From: CAVRUF01 sp963716005
Lineage (GTDB): Bacteria; Actinomycetota; Thermoleophilia; Gaiellales; Gaiellaceae
Assembly: GCA_963716005.1 (NCBI GenBank)
Contig: OY970285.1
Coordinates: 930,001-994,000, forward strand
Length of the DNA stretch: 64,000 nt
Reading direction: 5' to 3'
Made by a program: the position numbers and the translations under genes
The notes under the pieces: generated by a model
Told to the model about the DNA's origin: nothing
Seen by the model: the letters and a program-made list of their open reading frames with translations, nothing else
Database searches by the model: none
Shown here: one piece after another, positions 8,452 through 17,122 of the stretch
Position numbering within the stretch: position 1 is the first letter of the stretch
How the letters are laid out: every line of letters starts with the position of its first letter

Positions 8452-9675
8452 CCTACGCCGTCGCCATCTTCGGCCTCGTCTTCCTGATCCTCATCCACGA
8501 GGCGGGCCACTTCGCGGTCGCGCAGCTCGTGCACATGCGGCCGCGGAAGTTCTACATCTTCTTCCCGCCCGCGATTTGGAAGACGACCCGCAACGGCGTC
8601 GAGTACGGCCTGGGCGCGATTCCACTCGGCGGCTACGTGAAGATCCCGGGGATGCACCGCCCGGCGGGGCAGGACCTCGAAGCGCATCTCGCCCGTGCCG
8701 TCGAGGACGATCCGAGCCTGAAGCCCAAGGTGGCCGCCGCCGCGCTGGCACTCGACGCAGAGCATCCGGAGGAAGCGCGCGGTCCGCTGCAAGACCTCCG
8801 CACGGCGGTCGAGAACGCCGACCTCTCAGAACGCGCGGAACAGGGCGCAAATCGCGGGCTGACCGACCTGGACGACGCGGTCGCCGACGACGCGTACTGG
8901 CGCTCGCCGACCTGGAAGCGCGATCTCCGTCATCGCGGCCGGGCCGGTCACGAACCTCGTCTTCGCCGTCGCGCTCCTGGCGGTCGTGTTCGCGCTCGGC
9001 GTGCCGATGGCGTCGACGGTCGAGTCGGTCAACCCGGGCTCGGCCGCGCAGGCGGCCGGTATGCAGTCCGGGGACAAGCTCGTCTCGGTCGACGGGCATG
9101 AGCTCACGCCCGTCCTCACCGACCAGGTCGCGGCCCGGATCCGCACCTCGGACGGCGAGCCGGTCGCGATCGTCGTCGAGCGCGACGGCGAAACGGTCGC
9201 GCTCACGCCGACGCCGGCCGAGCTCGACGACGGCGTCTACCGCCTCGGGTTCGTGCTCGAGGCGACCGAGGAGAGCTTCGGGCCGATCGACTCGGCCAGG
9301 TACGCGCTCCAGGAGACTTGGGCGGTCACGGTGGTCACGGGGCAGGCGCTCGGCCGCATCGTGACGGGCGGCGACCGCGACGACGTCTCGAGCCCGGTCG
9401 GGATCGTCGAGGGCTCGAGCGACGCGCTCTCGGTCGACTACCGCGCCTACCTGCGGATCCTCGCGCTCATCAGCCTTTCCCTCGCGCTCCTCAACCTGCT
9501 CCCGTTCCTGCCGCTCGACGGCGGGCACATCGCGTTCACGCTCCTCGAGGGCGCACGGCGCAAGCCGATCCCGCGAATCGCCTACGAGCGGGCTTCGGCG
9601 CTCGGGATCGTCGTCGTGCTGATGCTCTTCTTCCTCGGCCTCTCGAACGACGTGAATCGCCTCAGCGGAGGATGA
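8448..9675 (+). CDS. rseP: Site-2 protease RseP/Rip1 family, one +1 frameshift
   Basis: Membrane metalloprotease that cuts substrates such as anti-sigma factors within the bilayer. Zinc motif LILIHEAGHFAVAQ at residues 14-27, GAIPLGGYVKIPGM, a PDZ domain (VNPGSAAQAAGMQSGDKLVS) and the third-helix motif LLPFLPLDGGHIAF. The frame changes after TWKR: dropping G8922 gives ISVIAAGPVTNLVFAVALL and joins both halves into about 408 residues. Between GGYVKIPGM and the second membrane segment is an acidic insertion of about 75 residues, longer than in mycobacterial Rip1. TTG start overlapping dxr. The extra base is probably a sequencing insertion. Confidence 0.9.
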
Positions 9676-10208
9676 CCCGCAAGCAGCTCTGGCTCGCGAT
9701 CCTGCTCCTCCTCGTCGCGGCCCTCATCGCCGCGACGGCGCGCTGGATCGTGTGGGCGAAGGCCGACGCGGCGCCCGAGCACGCCGATGCGGTCGTGGTG
9801 CTCGGCGGCGGCGGCTCCGAGCGGCTCGACGAAGGACTGAAGCTCGTCGACGAGGGCGTCTCGCAGGTGCTCGTCATCTCCGACGGCAACCGCCCCGGCT
9901 GGGAGCGGGCCAACGAGCTCTGCAAGAAGGGCGATCCCGGGTTCGACGTCGTCTGCTTCGATCCGAAGCCGCACCGGACGCAGGGCGAGGCCAAGGGCGT
10001 CGCCGAACTGGCGCGCGAGCGCCGGTGGAGAAACATCGTCGTCGTGACGTCCGGCTACCACGCCGTCCGCGCCGGCTGGCTCTTCGATCGCTGCTTCGAC
10101 TACGACGTGCCGGTCGTGGCCGCGGGAAATGGGATTCCGGGACCCGCGACGATCCTTCACGAGTGGGGCGCGTACGTCCACGGGGCGGTCTTCGAGAGAG
10201 ATTGCTAG
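9672..10208 (+). CDS. YdcF/SanA-type DUF218 membrane-anchored protein
   Basis: 178 residues: one N-terminal membrane anchor (LWLAILLLLVAALIAAT) and a DUF218 domain with ADAVVVLGGGGSERLDEGL, VLVISDGN and TSGYHAVRAGWLFDR. Members of this family (YdcF, ElyC, SanA) are linked to envelope integrity and lipid carrier recycling, but no reaction is firmly established. ATG overlaps the rseP stop by 4 bases, so it belongs to the envelope operon. Confidence 0.8.
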   Translation: MTRKQLWLAILLLLVAALIAATARWIVWAKADAAPEHADAVVVLGGGGSERLDEGLKLVDEGVSQVLVISDGNRPGWERANELCKKGDPGFDVVCFDPKPHRTQGEAKGVAELARERRWRNIVVVTSGYHAVRAGWLFDRCFDYDVPVVAAGNGIPGPATILHEWGAYVHGAVFERDC

Positions 10209-10232
10209 CCCAGGGCTAGACTGTTTTCTGCG

Positions 10233-11360
10233 GTGGCAAGCTCAGTTCAGATCAAGGTCGGCGGCGTCCCGATCGGCGCGGGCGCGCCGGTCGCCGTGCA
10301 GTCGATGACGACCACGCTCACGCACGACGTGGACGCGACCATGGGCCAGATCGCCGCGCTTGCCTCGGCGGGCTGCGAGATCGTGCGCGTCGCCGTCCCG
10401 AAGAACGAGGACGCGGCCGCGCTCGGGAAGCTCGTCTACCTCAGCCCGATCCCCGTCATCGCGGACATCCATTTCAACGCCTCGCTCGCACTGAAAGCGA
10501 TCGACGCCGGCGTGGCCGCGGTGCGAATCAACCCCGGCAACATCGGCGGGCCCGACAAGGTCGAGGAGGTCGTGCGCGCCGCGAAGGCCAAGGGCATCCC
10601 GATGCGGATCGGCGCCAATGCCGGCTCGCTGCCCGAGCACCTGAAGGAGCTGGCCCAAAAGGACACCGCCGAGGCGCTCGTCGTCGAGGCCCTCGAGCAG
10701 GTCGAGCTGCTCGAGAAGCTCGACTACCGCGACTTCAAGATCTCCGTCAAGTCGAGCTCCGTGCCGACGATGATCCGCGCCTACCGGATGCTCTCGGAGC
10801 GCGTCCCCTACCCGCTCCACCTGGGCGTGACCGAGGCGGGAACGCCGTTCGCGGGGACGATCAAGAGCTCGATCGGGCTCGGGTCGCTCCTCATGGACGG
10901 CATCGGCGACACGATCCGCGTCTCGCTCACCGCCGACCCCGTGGAGGAGGTCAAGGTCGGCTTCGAGATCCTGAAGGCGCTCGGCCTACGCGAGCGCGGC
11001 CCCGTGATGATCGCGTGCCCCTCGTGCGGGCGCGACAACGTCGGCGTCCATCTCCTCGCCGAAGCGGTCGAGACGCGGCTCGCGGAGTACCCGCAGGCCT
11101 TCGAGGTCGCAGTCATGGGCTGCGCGGTGAACGGACCGGGGGAGGCGGGCGATGCGGACTTCGGGATCGCGGGCGGCCGCGAGACGGGCTTCATCTACGC
11201 GCACGGTCGCGTGCTGAAGAAGGTCGAGTCGGAGATCCTCGTCGACGAGCTCTTCCGCGAGATCGACCACTGGATCGAGGCCGGCATGGAGCGCCCGGAG
11301 CGGGCCAAGCTCGCGAAACCCGCGGCGCTCATGATGGCCGAGGCAGCCCAGCGCCCGTGA
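10233..11360 (+). CDS. ispG: 4-hydroxy-3-methylbut-2-en-1-yl diphosphate synthase
   Basis: Iron-sulfur enzyme of the MEP pathway (MEcPP to HMBPP). TIM-barrel motifs VQSMTTTLTHDVDATMGQI and RINPGNIGG, then the cluster ligands CPSCGR (Cys near 262 and 265) and GCAVNGPGEA (Cys near 297), with the conserved Glu following. 375 residues. GTG start; TAGACT at 10217-10222 lies 10 bases upstream without a Shine-Dalgarno, so it may start leaderless. Overlaps proS by 4 bases. Confidence 0.97.
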   Translation: MASSVQIKVGGVPIGAGAPVAVQSMTTTLTHDVDATMGQIAALASAGCEIVRVAVPKNEDAAALGKLVYLSPIPVIADIHFNASLALKAIDAGVAAVRINPGNIGGPDKVEEVVRAAKAKGIPMRIGANAGSLPEHLKELAQKDTAEALVVEALEQVELLEKLDYRDFKISVKSSSVPTMIRAYRMLSERVPYPLHLGVTEAGTPFAGTIKSSIGLGSLLMDGIGDTIRVSLTADPVEEVKVGFEILKALGLRERGPVMIACPSCGRDNVGVHLLAEAVETRLAEYPQAFEVAVMGCAVNGPGEAGDADFGIAGGRETGFIYAHGRVLKKVESEILVDELFREIDHWIEAGMERPERAKLAKPAALMMAEAAQRP

Positions 11361-13033
11361 ACCGCATGTCGCAGCTCTTCGTCCCGACGCTTCGGGACGA
11401 TCCTTCCGATGCCGACGCGGCGAGCCACAAGCTCTTCGTGCGCGGCGGCTACATCCGCCAGGTCGCGGCCGGCATCTGGACGTTCCTCCCGCTCGGCTGG
11501 CGCGTGCACGAGAACGCCGCGCAGATCGTCCGCGAGGAGATGAACGCGATCGGCTCGCAGGAGATGTTCATGCCGGTGCTGACGCCCGCGGAGCTCTGGG
11601 AGCAGTCGGGCCGCATCGTCTCGACCGAGATCTACCGCCTGAACGACCGCAACGGCCGCCCGTTCATCCTCCCGATGACGCACGAGGAGACGGTGACCTT
11701 CCACGCGCGCGAGATGCGCTCGTACCGCGACCTGCCGCAGATGCTCTACCACTTCCAGACGAAGGATCGCGACGAGCCCCGGCCGCGCGGAGGGCTCCTC
11801 CGTGTCCGCGAGTTCATCATGAAGGACTCGTACTCGTTCGACCGCGACGAGGAGGGGCTCGACAAGAGCTTCCGGCTGCACGAGGACGCCTACCACCGGA
11901 TCTTCCAGCGCTGCGAGCTCGAGTACTACGCGGTGCAGGCGGAGAGCGGGATGATGGGCGGCACCGAGTCGATCGACTTCCTCGCGCCCGCCGGCTCGGG
12001 CGAGAACGTGCTCGTGACGTGCTCGAACGGCGACTACGCGGCCGATCTCGAGATCGCACGGGGAGTGCCCCGTTCCCCCGAGTTTCCCGCGCGACTTGAT
12101 AAGCCCGAGGAGGTCGAGACACCCGGCGTGACCACGATCGACGGCCTCGCTGAGCTGCTCGGGATCGACAACGCCGCAACGTCGAAGGCGATGCCGGTCA
12201 CGAAGCCGGACGGAACCGTCGCGCTGGCGCTAATCCGTGGGGACGACCGGCTCAGCGAGCCGCGCTTGCAGACCGCGCTCGGCTCCGACTTCCGGCCGTC
12301 GACCGACGAGGAGATCCGCACCGCGTTCGGTGCGAGCGGCGGGTCGCTCGGGCCGATCGGCGTGCAGATCGAGGTGATCGCCGATGAAACGCTGCGGGAG
12401 GGGCAGTTCGTCGCCGGCGCGAACGTCGACGGACGCCACCTGCGCGGCGTAGAGGCCGGACGCGACTTCGAACCGCGCTTCACCGACATCCGCGAGGCAC
12501 GCGAGGGCGACCGCTGCCCGAACTGCGACGGCGCCCTCGAATTCCGCACGGCGATCGAGGTCGGACACATCTTCAAGCTCGCCACGCGCTACTCCGAGCC
12601 GCTCGACGCACGCTTCCTCGACGAGGACGGCACCGAGAAGCCGATCGTCATGGGCTCCTACGGCATCGGGCCCGGGAGGATGATGGCGGCGGCGGCCGAG
12701 CAGCGCATCGACGAGCACGGGATGACCTGGCCGAAGGAGCTCTCTCCGTACGACATCGAGGTCGTGCAGATCGAGGCCGCCGGGGACGAGGCGCTCGCGA
12801 TCGCCGCCCGTGTGTGCGAGCAGCTCGAAGGCGCCGGGCTCGACGTGCTCCTCGACGACCGCGACCGCCGACCGGGCGAGAAGTTCGCGGACGCCGACCT
12901 GATCGGCACGCCGTTTCGCGTGACGGTCGGCAAGAAGGCGCTCGAGGACGGCAAGGTCGATCTTCTCGTCCGCGAGGGCAGGGTGGAGGACCGCGTGGCC
13001 GCCGACGAGGTCGTCGCGCGCGTCACAGCCTGA
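11357..13033 (+). CDS. proS: Prolyl-tRNA synthetase, bacterial type with editing insertion
   Basis: Charges tRNA-Pro. 558 residues. Class II motifs are seen in order: FLPLGWRVHENAAQIVREEM (motif 1 region), LPMTHEETVTF, PRPRGGLLRVREFIMKDSYS (motif 2), then a YbaK-like editing insertion at about residues 230-385, and PIVMGSYGIGPGRMMAAAAE (motif 3); the C-terminal anticodon-binding domain has DVLLDDRDRRPGEKFADADL. GTG 11357 overlaps ispG; an ATG at 11366 is the alternative. A tRNA-Pro gene and proC flank the islands downstream, so the ancestral order was probably proS-xre-tRNA-Pro-proC. Confidence 0.97.
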   Translation: MNRMSQLFVPTLRDDPSDADAASHKLFVRGGYIRQVAAGIWTFLPLGWRVHENAAQIVREEMNAIGSQEMFMPVLTPAELWEQSGRIVSTEIYRLNDRNGRPFILPMTHEETVTFHAREMRSYRDLPQMLYHFQTKDRDEPRPRGGLLRVREFIMKDSYSFDRDEEGLDKSFRLHEDAYHRIFQRCELEYYAVQAESGMMGGTESIDFLAPAGSGENVLVTCSNGDYAADLEIARGVPRSPEFPARLDKPEEVETPGVTTIDGLAELLGIDNAATSKAMPVTKPDGTVALALIRGDDRLSEPRLQTALGSDFRPSTDEEIRTAFGASGGSLGPIGVQIEVIADETLREGQFVAGANVDGRHLRGVEAGRDFEPRFTDIREAREGDRCPNCDGALEFRTAIEVGHIFKLATRYSEPLDARFLDEDGTEKPIVMGSYGIGPGRMMAAAAEQRIDEHGMTWPKELSPYDIEVVQIEAAGDEALAIAARVCEQLEGAGLDVLLDDRDRRPGEKFADADLIGTPFRVTVGKKALEDGKVDLLVREGRVEDRVAADEVVARVTA

Positions 13034-13332
13034 TGGGGCGCCGGGGCAGGTTCAGCGGCGAGCCCTTCGGCCCGACGGTCGAGGAGCTCATGCACGAGAC
13101 GGGCACGACCTACCGCGCCCTCGCCGAGCGCACCGGGCTCTCGGCCGGCTACCTGAACCACCTCGTCCACGGAAACCGCCCGGTCCCGGCGAACGAGGTC
13201 ATCGGCACCCTGGCGAAGGCGCTCGGAGTCGAGTCGGATCATTTCCTCGAGTACCGGGTGCGAGCCGTCGCGACGCGATTGGAGACGATGCCGGACGTCG
13301 CCAACCGCCTCTACCGCCGCTACCAGGGCTAG
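13033..13332 (+). CDS. Small XRE-family DNA-binding protein
   Basis: 99 residues. A single helix-turn-helix of the Cro/CI type fills residues 20-75 (TYRALAERTGLSAGYLNHLVHG is the helix-turn-helix core). No other domain. The ATG overlaps the last base of the proS stop, so it is co-transcribed. Target unknown. It is the last core gene before the integration site. Confidence 0.8.
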   Translation: MGRRGRFSGEPFGPTVEELMHETGTTYRALAERTGLSAGYLNHLVHGNRPVPANEVIGTLAKALGVESDHFLEYRVRAVATRLETMPDVANRLYRRYQG

Positions 13333-13347
13333 CTAAGCTTCCGCGTC

Positions 13348-13391
13348 ACGGGGCGTGGCGCAGCCTGGTTAGCGCGCTAGTCTGGGGGACT
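13348..13391 (+). repeat. attachment-site relic: 5' half of tRNA-Pro
   Basis: 44 bases identical to 17122-17165, that is tRNA-Pro(GGG) from the base before position 1 through the anticodon loop GTCTGGGGGACT. After ACT the sequence departs completely and no T-arm or 3' acceptor strand follows, so this is not a tRNA gene. As a direct repeat bordering a segment with an integrase end, it is best read as the left attachment site of the 3.7-kb element. Confidence 0.85.
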
Positions 13392-13502
13392 CCTTCACCC
13401 GATTAGCGACGAGTGGCGGACGATGGCTAAACCCTCTCCTTTGCAGGCGGTTTCTGGCCTCTCAGACTGACGACCCCGCTCCGCGTCTCAAGCACGTTCC
13501 GG

Positions 13503-13527
13503 GACGTTTGGGCGCGGATTGGGCGCG
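13503..13527 (+). repeat. 25-bp repeat, possible integrase arm-type site (left)
   Basis: Identical to 17029-17053. It contains TTGGGCGCG twice, 11 bases apart. One copy sits about 110 bases inside the left tRNA repeat and the other about 70 bases inside the right one, in the same orientation. Short tandem direct repeats on both arms are what arm-binding sites of tyrosine integrases look like; function is inferred. Confidence 0.5.
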
Positions 13528-13532
13528 CGGGC

Positions 13533-14039
13533 CTAGCAGGCCAGGACGAGAGTGAACGACGTATCCACACTCGACAAACCGCTCCCGAAGAGGTTCACGA
13601 CCACGCTACGTGGGTCGATCCCGCCACCCTGTCCGTACCCGATCGCCACCTGCGCCCATACTCGGTAGACCGAGGTGTCGTAGCCGGCAAACGAGGCTGA
13701 GTTCACGGCTGCGGCGCAACGGTCGATCTTGGTCGGGAAGCTGACGACGTACACGCCGGTAGTCGACCTGGACGCGCTTTTGGCAGTGCCGGACACGAGC
13801 GTGCCGTTCGACTTAACCCGCGCGAACCGTCGCGGCGGAACCTGGCCGGGCTTGAAGTCGCTCCTGAGGAGCCCCTTGACCTTGGCGGGAGTGACGGCGT
13901 TCTTCTTCAGGTGCTTCGTGCCGACGCTGTTGGCCGGCAAGACGATCGCCGTGTAACCGACGCCGCTTAGCGCGACGAACAGGGCTGCGCAGGCGACGAC
14001 CATCGCCGGCGACGGCCGCACGTGTAGGAAGCGTTTCAT
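13533..14039 (-). CDS. Secreted protein of unknown function
   Basis: 168 residues with a signal peptide (MKRFLHVRPSPAMVVACAAL, then a hydrophobic run to about residue 35). The segment NSVGTKHLKKNAVTPAKV after it resembles a motif I associate with secreted proteins of Thermoleophilia, usually followed by a variable domain; here the rest is Ser/Thr/Val-rich and ends in a Cys. The start is ATG 14039, with GAGGAGGG 7 bases upstream; longer frames to 14279 lack this. Lies just inside the left attachment relic, transcribed outward. No enzymatic motif is seen. Confidence 0.6.
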   Translation of the reverse strand: MKRFLHVRPSPAMVVACAALFVALSGVGYTAIVLPANSVGTKHLKKNAVTPAKVKGLLRSDFKPGQVPPRRFARVKSNGTLVSGTAKSASRSTTGVYVVSFPTKIDRCAAAVNSASFAGYDTSVYRVWAQVAIGYGQGGGIDPRSVVVNLFGSGLSSVDTSFTLVLAC

Positions 14040-14313
14040 GGTGACCCTCCTCGATGCTGGCTGGCGTCCCACGATTCGCCCCGGACGAGCGTCGGTCAAG
14101 GCGCGCGGGGCCGGGGGCGAGGAGGACACGCACGCCCATGACTCGGTTGTCTTGACGCACGTCGCGGCGTTTGAGAGCATCGCCACAAAGTCACCGAGGC
14201 GATTTCGTTGAGGCTGCGTTCGGCTCGAGCCGCTCCCGCCGTTGGCCGAGAGGCGGCCGAGCTCACGCTCGGCGACCATTGGTCGGGAGGTTCACAGGAA
14301 GGGAGTTACTTGG

Positions 14314-14508
14314 ATGCCTGACTACGAGATCCCAGAGTTCCGGGAGATAACTGAGGAAGAGGGAAAGAAAGATCCGACGCTGCTTGCCGACCCGTCGAAA
14401 GGGAGCGAGGGGATCTTGGATGACGTGGATCCCGCTGACTTTGTGAAGCGTGACGAGCAGGCTGCCGAGGAAGTCATACTGGCCGAAGACGTAGAGGAAG
14501 AAAGCTAA
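14314..14508 (+). CDS. Small acidic protein, partner of the CHAP gene
   Basis: 64 residues, strongly acidic (EFREITEEEGKKDPTLLADP, VILAEDVEEES), no Cys, no membrane segment. Its stop TAA overlaps the next ATG (TAATG), so it is translationally coupled to the CHAP amidase. GC is visibly lower than in the core genes. It could be an inhibitor or immunity partner of the amidase or a small phage-type structural protein; nothing in the sequence decides. Confidence 0.5.
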   Translation: MPDYEIPEFREITEEEGKKDPTLLADPSKGSEGILDDVDPADFVKRDEQAAEEVILAEDVEEES

Positions 14509-14975
14509 TGATCACCTCCCATCAACAGCGTGCGATGGCGCTAGCGCTCAGCCAAAAGGGCATCCGGGAAACTCCGCCCGGTAGCAATATCCAGAAGTAC
14601 AGCCAGTACTTCGGGTATGGCCCGCAATTCTGGTGCGCTGACTTCGTTGCCTTCTGCATGGACAAAACCGGCAACCGCGACAGGAAGGTGCCGTGGGGTT
14701 ATCCCTCCGCATGCGACAGCATCGCCGCCTGGGGTAAGAGGACCGGGAAGATCCACAGCCAGCCGCGTAAGGGCGACATCTTCCTCAAGAAGAACCCCGA
14801 ACCAGGCGCAGCCCCGAACGATTGCATCCACACCGGATTCGTGACGAAAGTTGACGGATCGAAGTTCATGACCATCGAAGGAAACACGAGTGGCCCTCAG
14901 GGCGATGTCTACGTGGCTGCCCATGCACGAGACGCCTCTAGCGGGGGGTACTTCTTCGTGGGACCGTGGTCGTAG
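14508..14975 (+). CDS. CHAP-domain amidase/peptidase
   Basis: 155 residues that are almost entirely a CHAP (NlpC/P60-like) hydrolase. The catalytic Cys is in QFWCADFVAFC (near residue 46), the His in CIHTGFVTKVDG (near 106) and the polar third residue in MTIEGNT. Members cut peptidoglycan as phage lysins or autolysins. There is no signal peptide, so export would need a holin, secretion system or lysis. The first 60 bases are about 60% GC by hand count against roughly 70% in neighbours, consistent with transfer. Coupled to the acidic gene upstream. Confidence 0.75.
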   Translation: MITSHQQRAMALALSQKGIRETPPGSNIQKYSQYFGYGPQFWCADFVAFCMDKTGNRDRKVPWGYPSACDSIAAWGKRTGKIHSQPRKGDIFLKKNPEPGAAPNDCIHTGFVTKVDGSKFMTIEGNTSGPQGDVYVAAHARDASSGGYFFVGPWS

Positions 14976-15213
14976 GCAGAGGCTCTGAGGTGTGCCCGTG
15001 ATCGGTGCGGCCGCCGTCACGATGAAGGGGACGGGCCGCACGCTCGGAGCAGCGTGTCCGTAAGCGCCATCTAGCGGTGGCCGGCGGCGCGGCGTAGCGT
15101 CACTTCGGCGGGGCCGGTAAGGGCGTCAGCGCCCGGGCAGGGAAACGCGTAGGGTCGAGGCTGCAATTGCGCTCAACAACCCATCGACGTGGCGCAACAA
15201 GGGGAGGACACAC

Positions 15214-16830
15214 ATGGTCAGTAGACCGGTAAGGCCATTCAAGCGAGTCTCGGCACTCGCTCTTCTCGCGGCTGTCGCGGGTGCGCTGCTCGCGCTCGCG
15301 CCGGCCCCGGCCGCAGCGGCACCGTCACCGACGGGCTGCGAGAACCGCACGAACACCACCTATAAGACGCTGCTCGAGTGCATGAGGCTCGAGGGCGTCC
15401 GCGCACATCAGGCTGCATTCCAGGAGATCGCGAACGCGAACGGCGGCACGCGCGCTGCCGGGACATCCGGGTACGACGCGAGCGTCGACTACGTGGTCGA
15501 CACGCTCGAGGCAGCCGGGTGGAGCGTGGAGCTCAATTTCTTCAACTTCAGGGTCGTGCAGCCGGTCCAGCAGTTGACGCCGACCGTGGCCACGCATGCC
15601 GCGGGCGGTGTGACGGGCAGCGCCCTGGGAACGGTCACCAACACCGTGACCCCGATCGACATCAACCTGGTTCCGCCGCGCGCGAACACGAGCGGGTGCG
15701 ACGGTGCCTTCACGGAGGCTGCGGTCGGGGCGCCGCTCGTGGCCGATCCGGGCGGCCCGAACGACTTCGCGGGCTTTGTCCCCGGCCGGATCGCGCTGAT
15801 CCAGCGGGGCGGCTGCAGCTTCTCTCTCAAGGTCGCGAACGCCCAGACGGCGGGCGCGGCCGCGGTGATCCTCTTCAACCAGGGCGACACACCCGCCCGC
15901 AGCGTCACTCTCACCAACATCACCGCCGTCCCGCCCGCCGGGTCGGCCTTCACCACGATCAACCTCCCGCTGGTCGGTGTGAGCTTCGCGGCCGGTGAGT
16001 CGCTCTCGCAGGCGGGCACGACCGCGACTGTCGCGGTGGTGAACGACCCGCAGGCCAACGTGATCGCCGAGCTCGCCGGGCGCACCGACGACAACGTCGT
16101 CATGGCCGGAGCTCATCTCGATTCCGTCCCGGCGGGTCCGGGGATCAACGACAACGGGAGCGGATCCGCCGCTCTGCTCGAACTCGCCCAGAACATCGCA
16201 AAGGTGAAGCCCCAGAACACGGTGCGCTTCGCCTGGTGGGGTGGCGAGGAAGCGGGTCTGATCGGGTCGACGGCGTACGTGAACGGCCTGAGCCAGGCCG
16301 AACGCGACCGGATCGCGCTCTACACGAACTACGACATGGTCGGGTCGCCGAACTACATCCAGATGGTCTACGACGCCGACCAGTCCTCGTTCCCGCCGCC
16401 CGCCGGGGTTCCGATCCCCGCAGGGTCGGCCGCGATCGAGGACGTGTACGAGTCGTACTACACGATGGTCGGCGAGCCGTACGACGACACGCAGTTCTCC
16501 GGCCGGAGCGACTACCAGGCGTTCATCGTGAACGGCATCCCCTCGGGTGGGCTCTTCACCGGCGCCGAGCAGTTGAAGACGGCCGAGCAGCAGGCGATCT
16601 GGGGCGGAACCACGGGCGCGCAGTTCGACCCGTGCTACCACCAGGCCTGCGACACGTTCCTGAACGTCAACGATCACGCGCTCGACGTGAACGGCGACCT
16701 CATCGCGTTCGCGACGCTGACGTTCGCCTTCTCGACGGAGGCGGTCAACGGCGTGCCGGGCAGAGCCGTGCCCGGGACGTCCTTCTCCTTGCCCGCGCCG
16801 GCGGGCCCGGAAGGGACGTTCATTCCGTAG
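15214..16830 (+). CDS. Secreted M28 family aminopeptidase with PA domain
   Basis: 538 residues. Signal peptide with cleavage near residue 36 (LALAPAPAAAA). A PA (protease-associated) insertion covers about residues 145-265, with PGRIALIQRGGCSFSLKV. The M28 zinc residues are seen as GAHLDSVPAGPGINDNGSGS (His, Asp), WGGEEAGLIGS (Glu-Glu), NYDMVGSPNY (Asp) and CYHQACD (His). Acts outside the cell on peptide N-termini. GGGGAGG-like ribosome binding site before ATG 15214. It lies within the small element, alone in its transcription unit, and is followed by a strong inverted repeat. Confidence 0.9.
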   Translation: MVSRPVRPFKRVSALALLAAVAGALLALAPAPAAAAPSPTGCENRTNTTYKTLLECMRLEGVRAHQAAFQEIANANGGTRAAGTSGYDASVDYVVDTLEAAGWSVELNFFNFRVVQPVQQLTPTVATHAAGGVTGSALGTVTNTVTPIDINLVPPRANTSGCDGAFTEAAVGAPLVADPGGPNDFAGFVPGRIALIQRGGCSFSLKVANAQTAGAAAVILFNQGDTPARSVTLTNITAVPPAGSAFTTINLPLVGVSFAAGESLSQAGTTATVAVVNDPQANVIAELAGRTDDNVVMAGAHLDSVPAGPGINDNGSGSAALLELAQNIAKVKPQNTVRFAWWGGEEAGLIGSTAYVNGLSQAERDRIALYTNYDMVGSPNYIQMVYDADQSSFPPPAGVPIPAGSAAIEDVYESYYTMVGEPYDDTQFSGRSDYQAFIVNGIPSGGLFTGAEQLKTAEQQAIWGGTTGAQFDPCYHQACDTFLNVNDHALDVNGDLIAFATLTFAFSTEAVNGVPGRAVPGTSFSLPAPAGPEGTFIP

Positions 16831-16846
16831 AAGCATGAAGAAGGGC

Positions 16847-16874
16847 GGCGGCGGCGGGGTACCCCGCCGCCGCC
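16847..16874 (+). terminator. 28-bp perfect inverted repeat after the M28 gene
   Basis: Two 13-base arms (GGCGGCGGCGGGG and its complement) around TA, 17 bases after the peptidase stop. Very stable; there is no T-run, as is common for actinobacterial intrinsic terminators. Confidence 0.6.
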
Positions 16875-16886
16875 AGGCGTCTCCCT

Positions 16887-17030
16887 GCTTCGACGCTCTC
16901 CCGGTTCATGGGCACCAGCGCCGAGCAGATCGACAAGACCTACGGGCACCTGCTCCCGGACTCGCACGACCGGGCACGCAGCGCCCTCGATTTGTTCCTC
17001 GCCGCCGAACCGCTCGAGGCCGTCCAGTGA
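16887..17030 (+). pseudogene. C-terminal remnant of a tyrosine recombinase (integrase)
   Basis: The frame ending at TGA 17028-17030 reads ASTLSRFMGTSAEQIDKTYG then HLLPDSHDRARSALDLF. This is the end of a phage-type tyrosine integrase: LSRFMGTS is the region after the HxLRH box and the Y of DKTYGHL is the catalytic nucleophile. Upstream the frame runs into the inverted repeat and the M28 gene, so the rest of the integrase is gone. It points at tRNA-Pro 92 bases downstream, the expected position for the enzyme that used this site. Confidence 0.8.
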
Positions 17031-17053
17031 CGTTTGGGCGCGGATTGGGCGCG
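17029..17053 (+). repeat. 25-bp repeat, possible integrase arm-type site (right)
   Basis: Identical copy of 13503-13527, beginning in the integrase stop codon and lying 69 bases before the tRNA repeat. See the left copy for the interpretation. Confidence 0.5.
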
Positions 17054-17122
17054 GATCCCGCTCCGGAGCCTGAGTCTTGAACCGGCCGGGTTCCTTTTTC
17101 CTATGCGGTAACATGGCCGCTA

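Noticed and set aside
13349..13420. second tRNA-Pro gene or tRNA with an intron
   Set aside because: The 5' half is perfect, but no T-arm or matching acceptor strand occurs in the next 200 bases, and no group I intron core is visible. It is a relic.
14976..15213. riboswitch before the M28 peptidase
   Set aside because: The 238-base leader has G-rich stems (GGGCGTCAGCGCCC) but I could not match it to any known riboswitch core.
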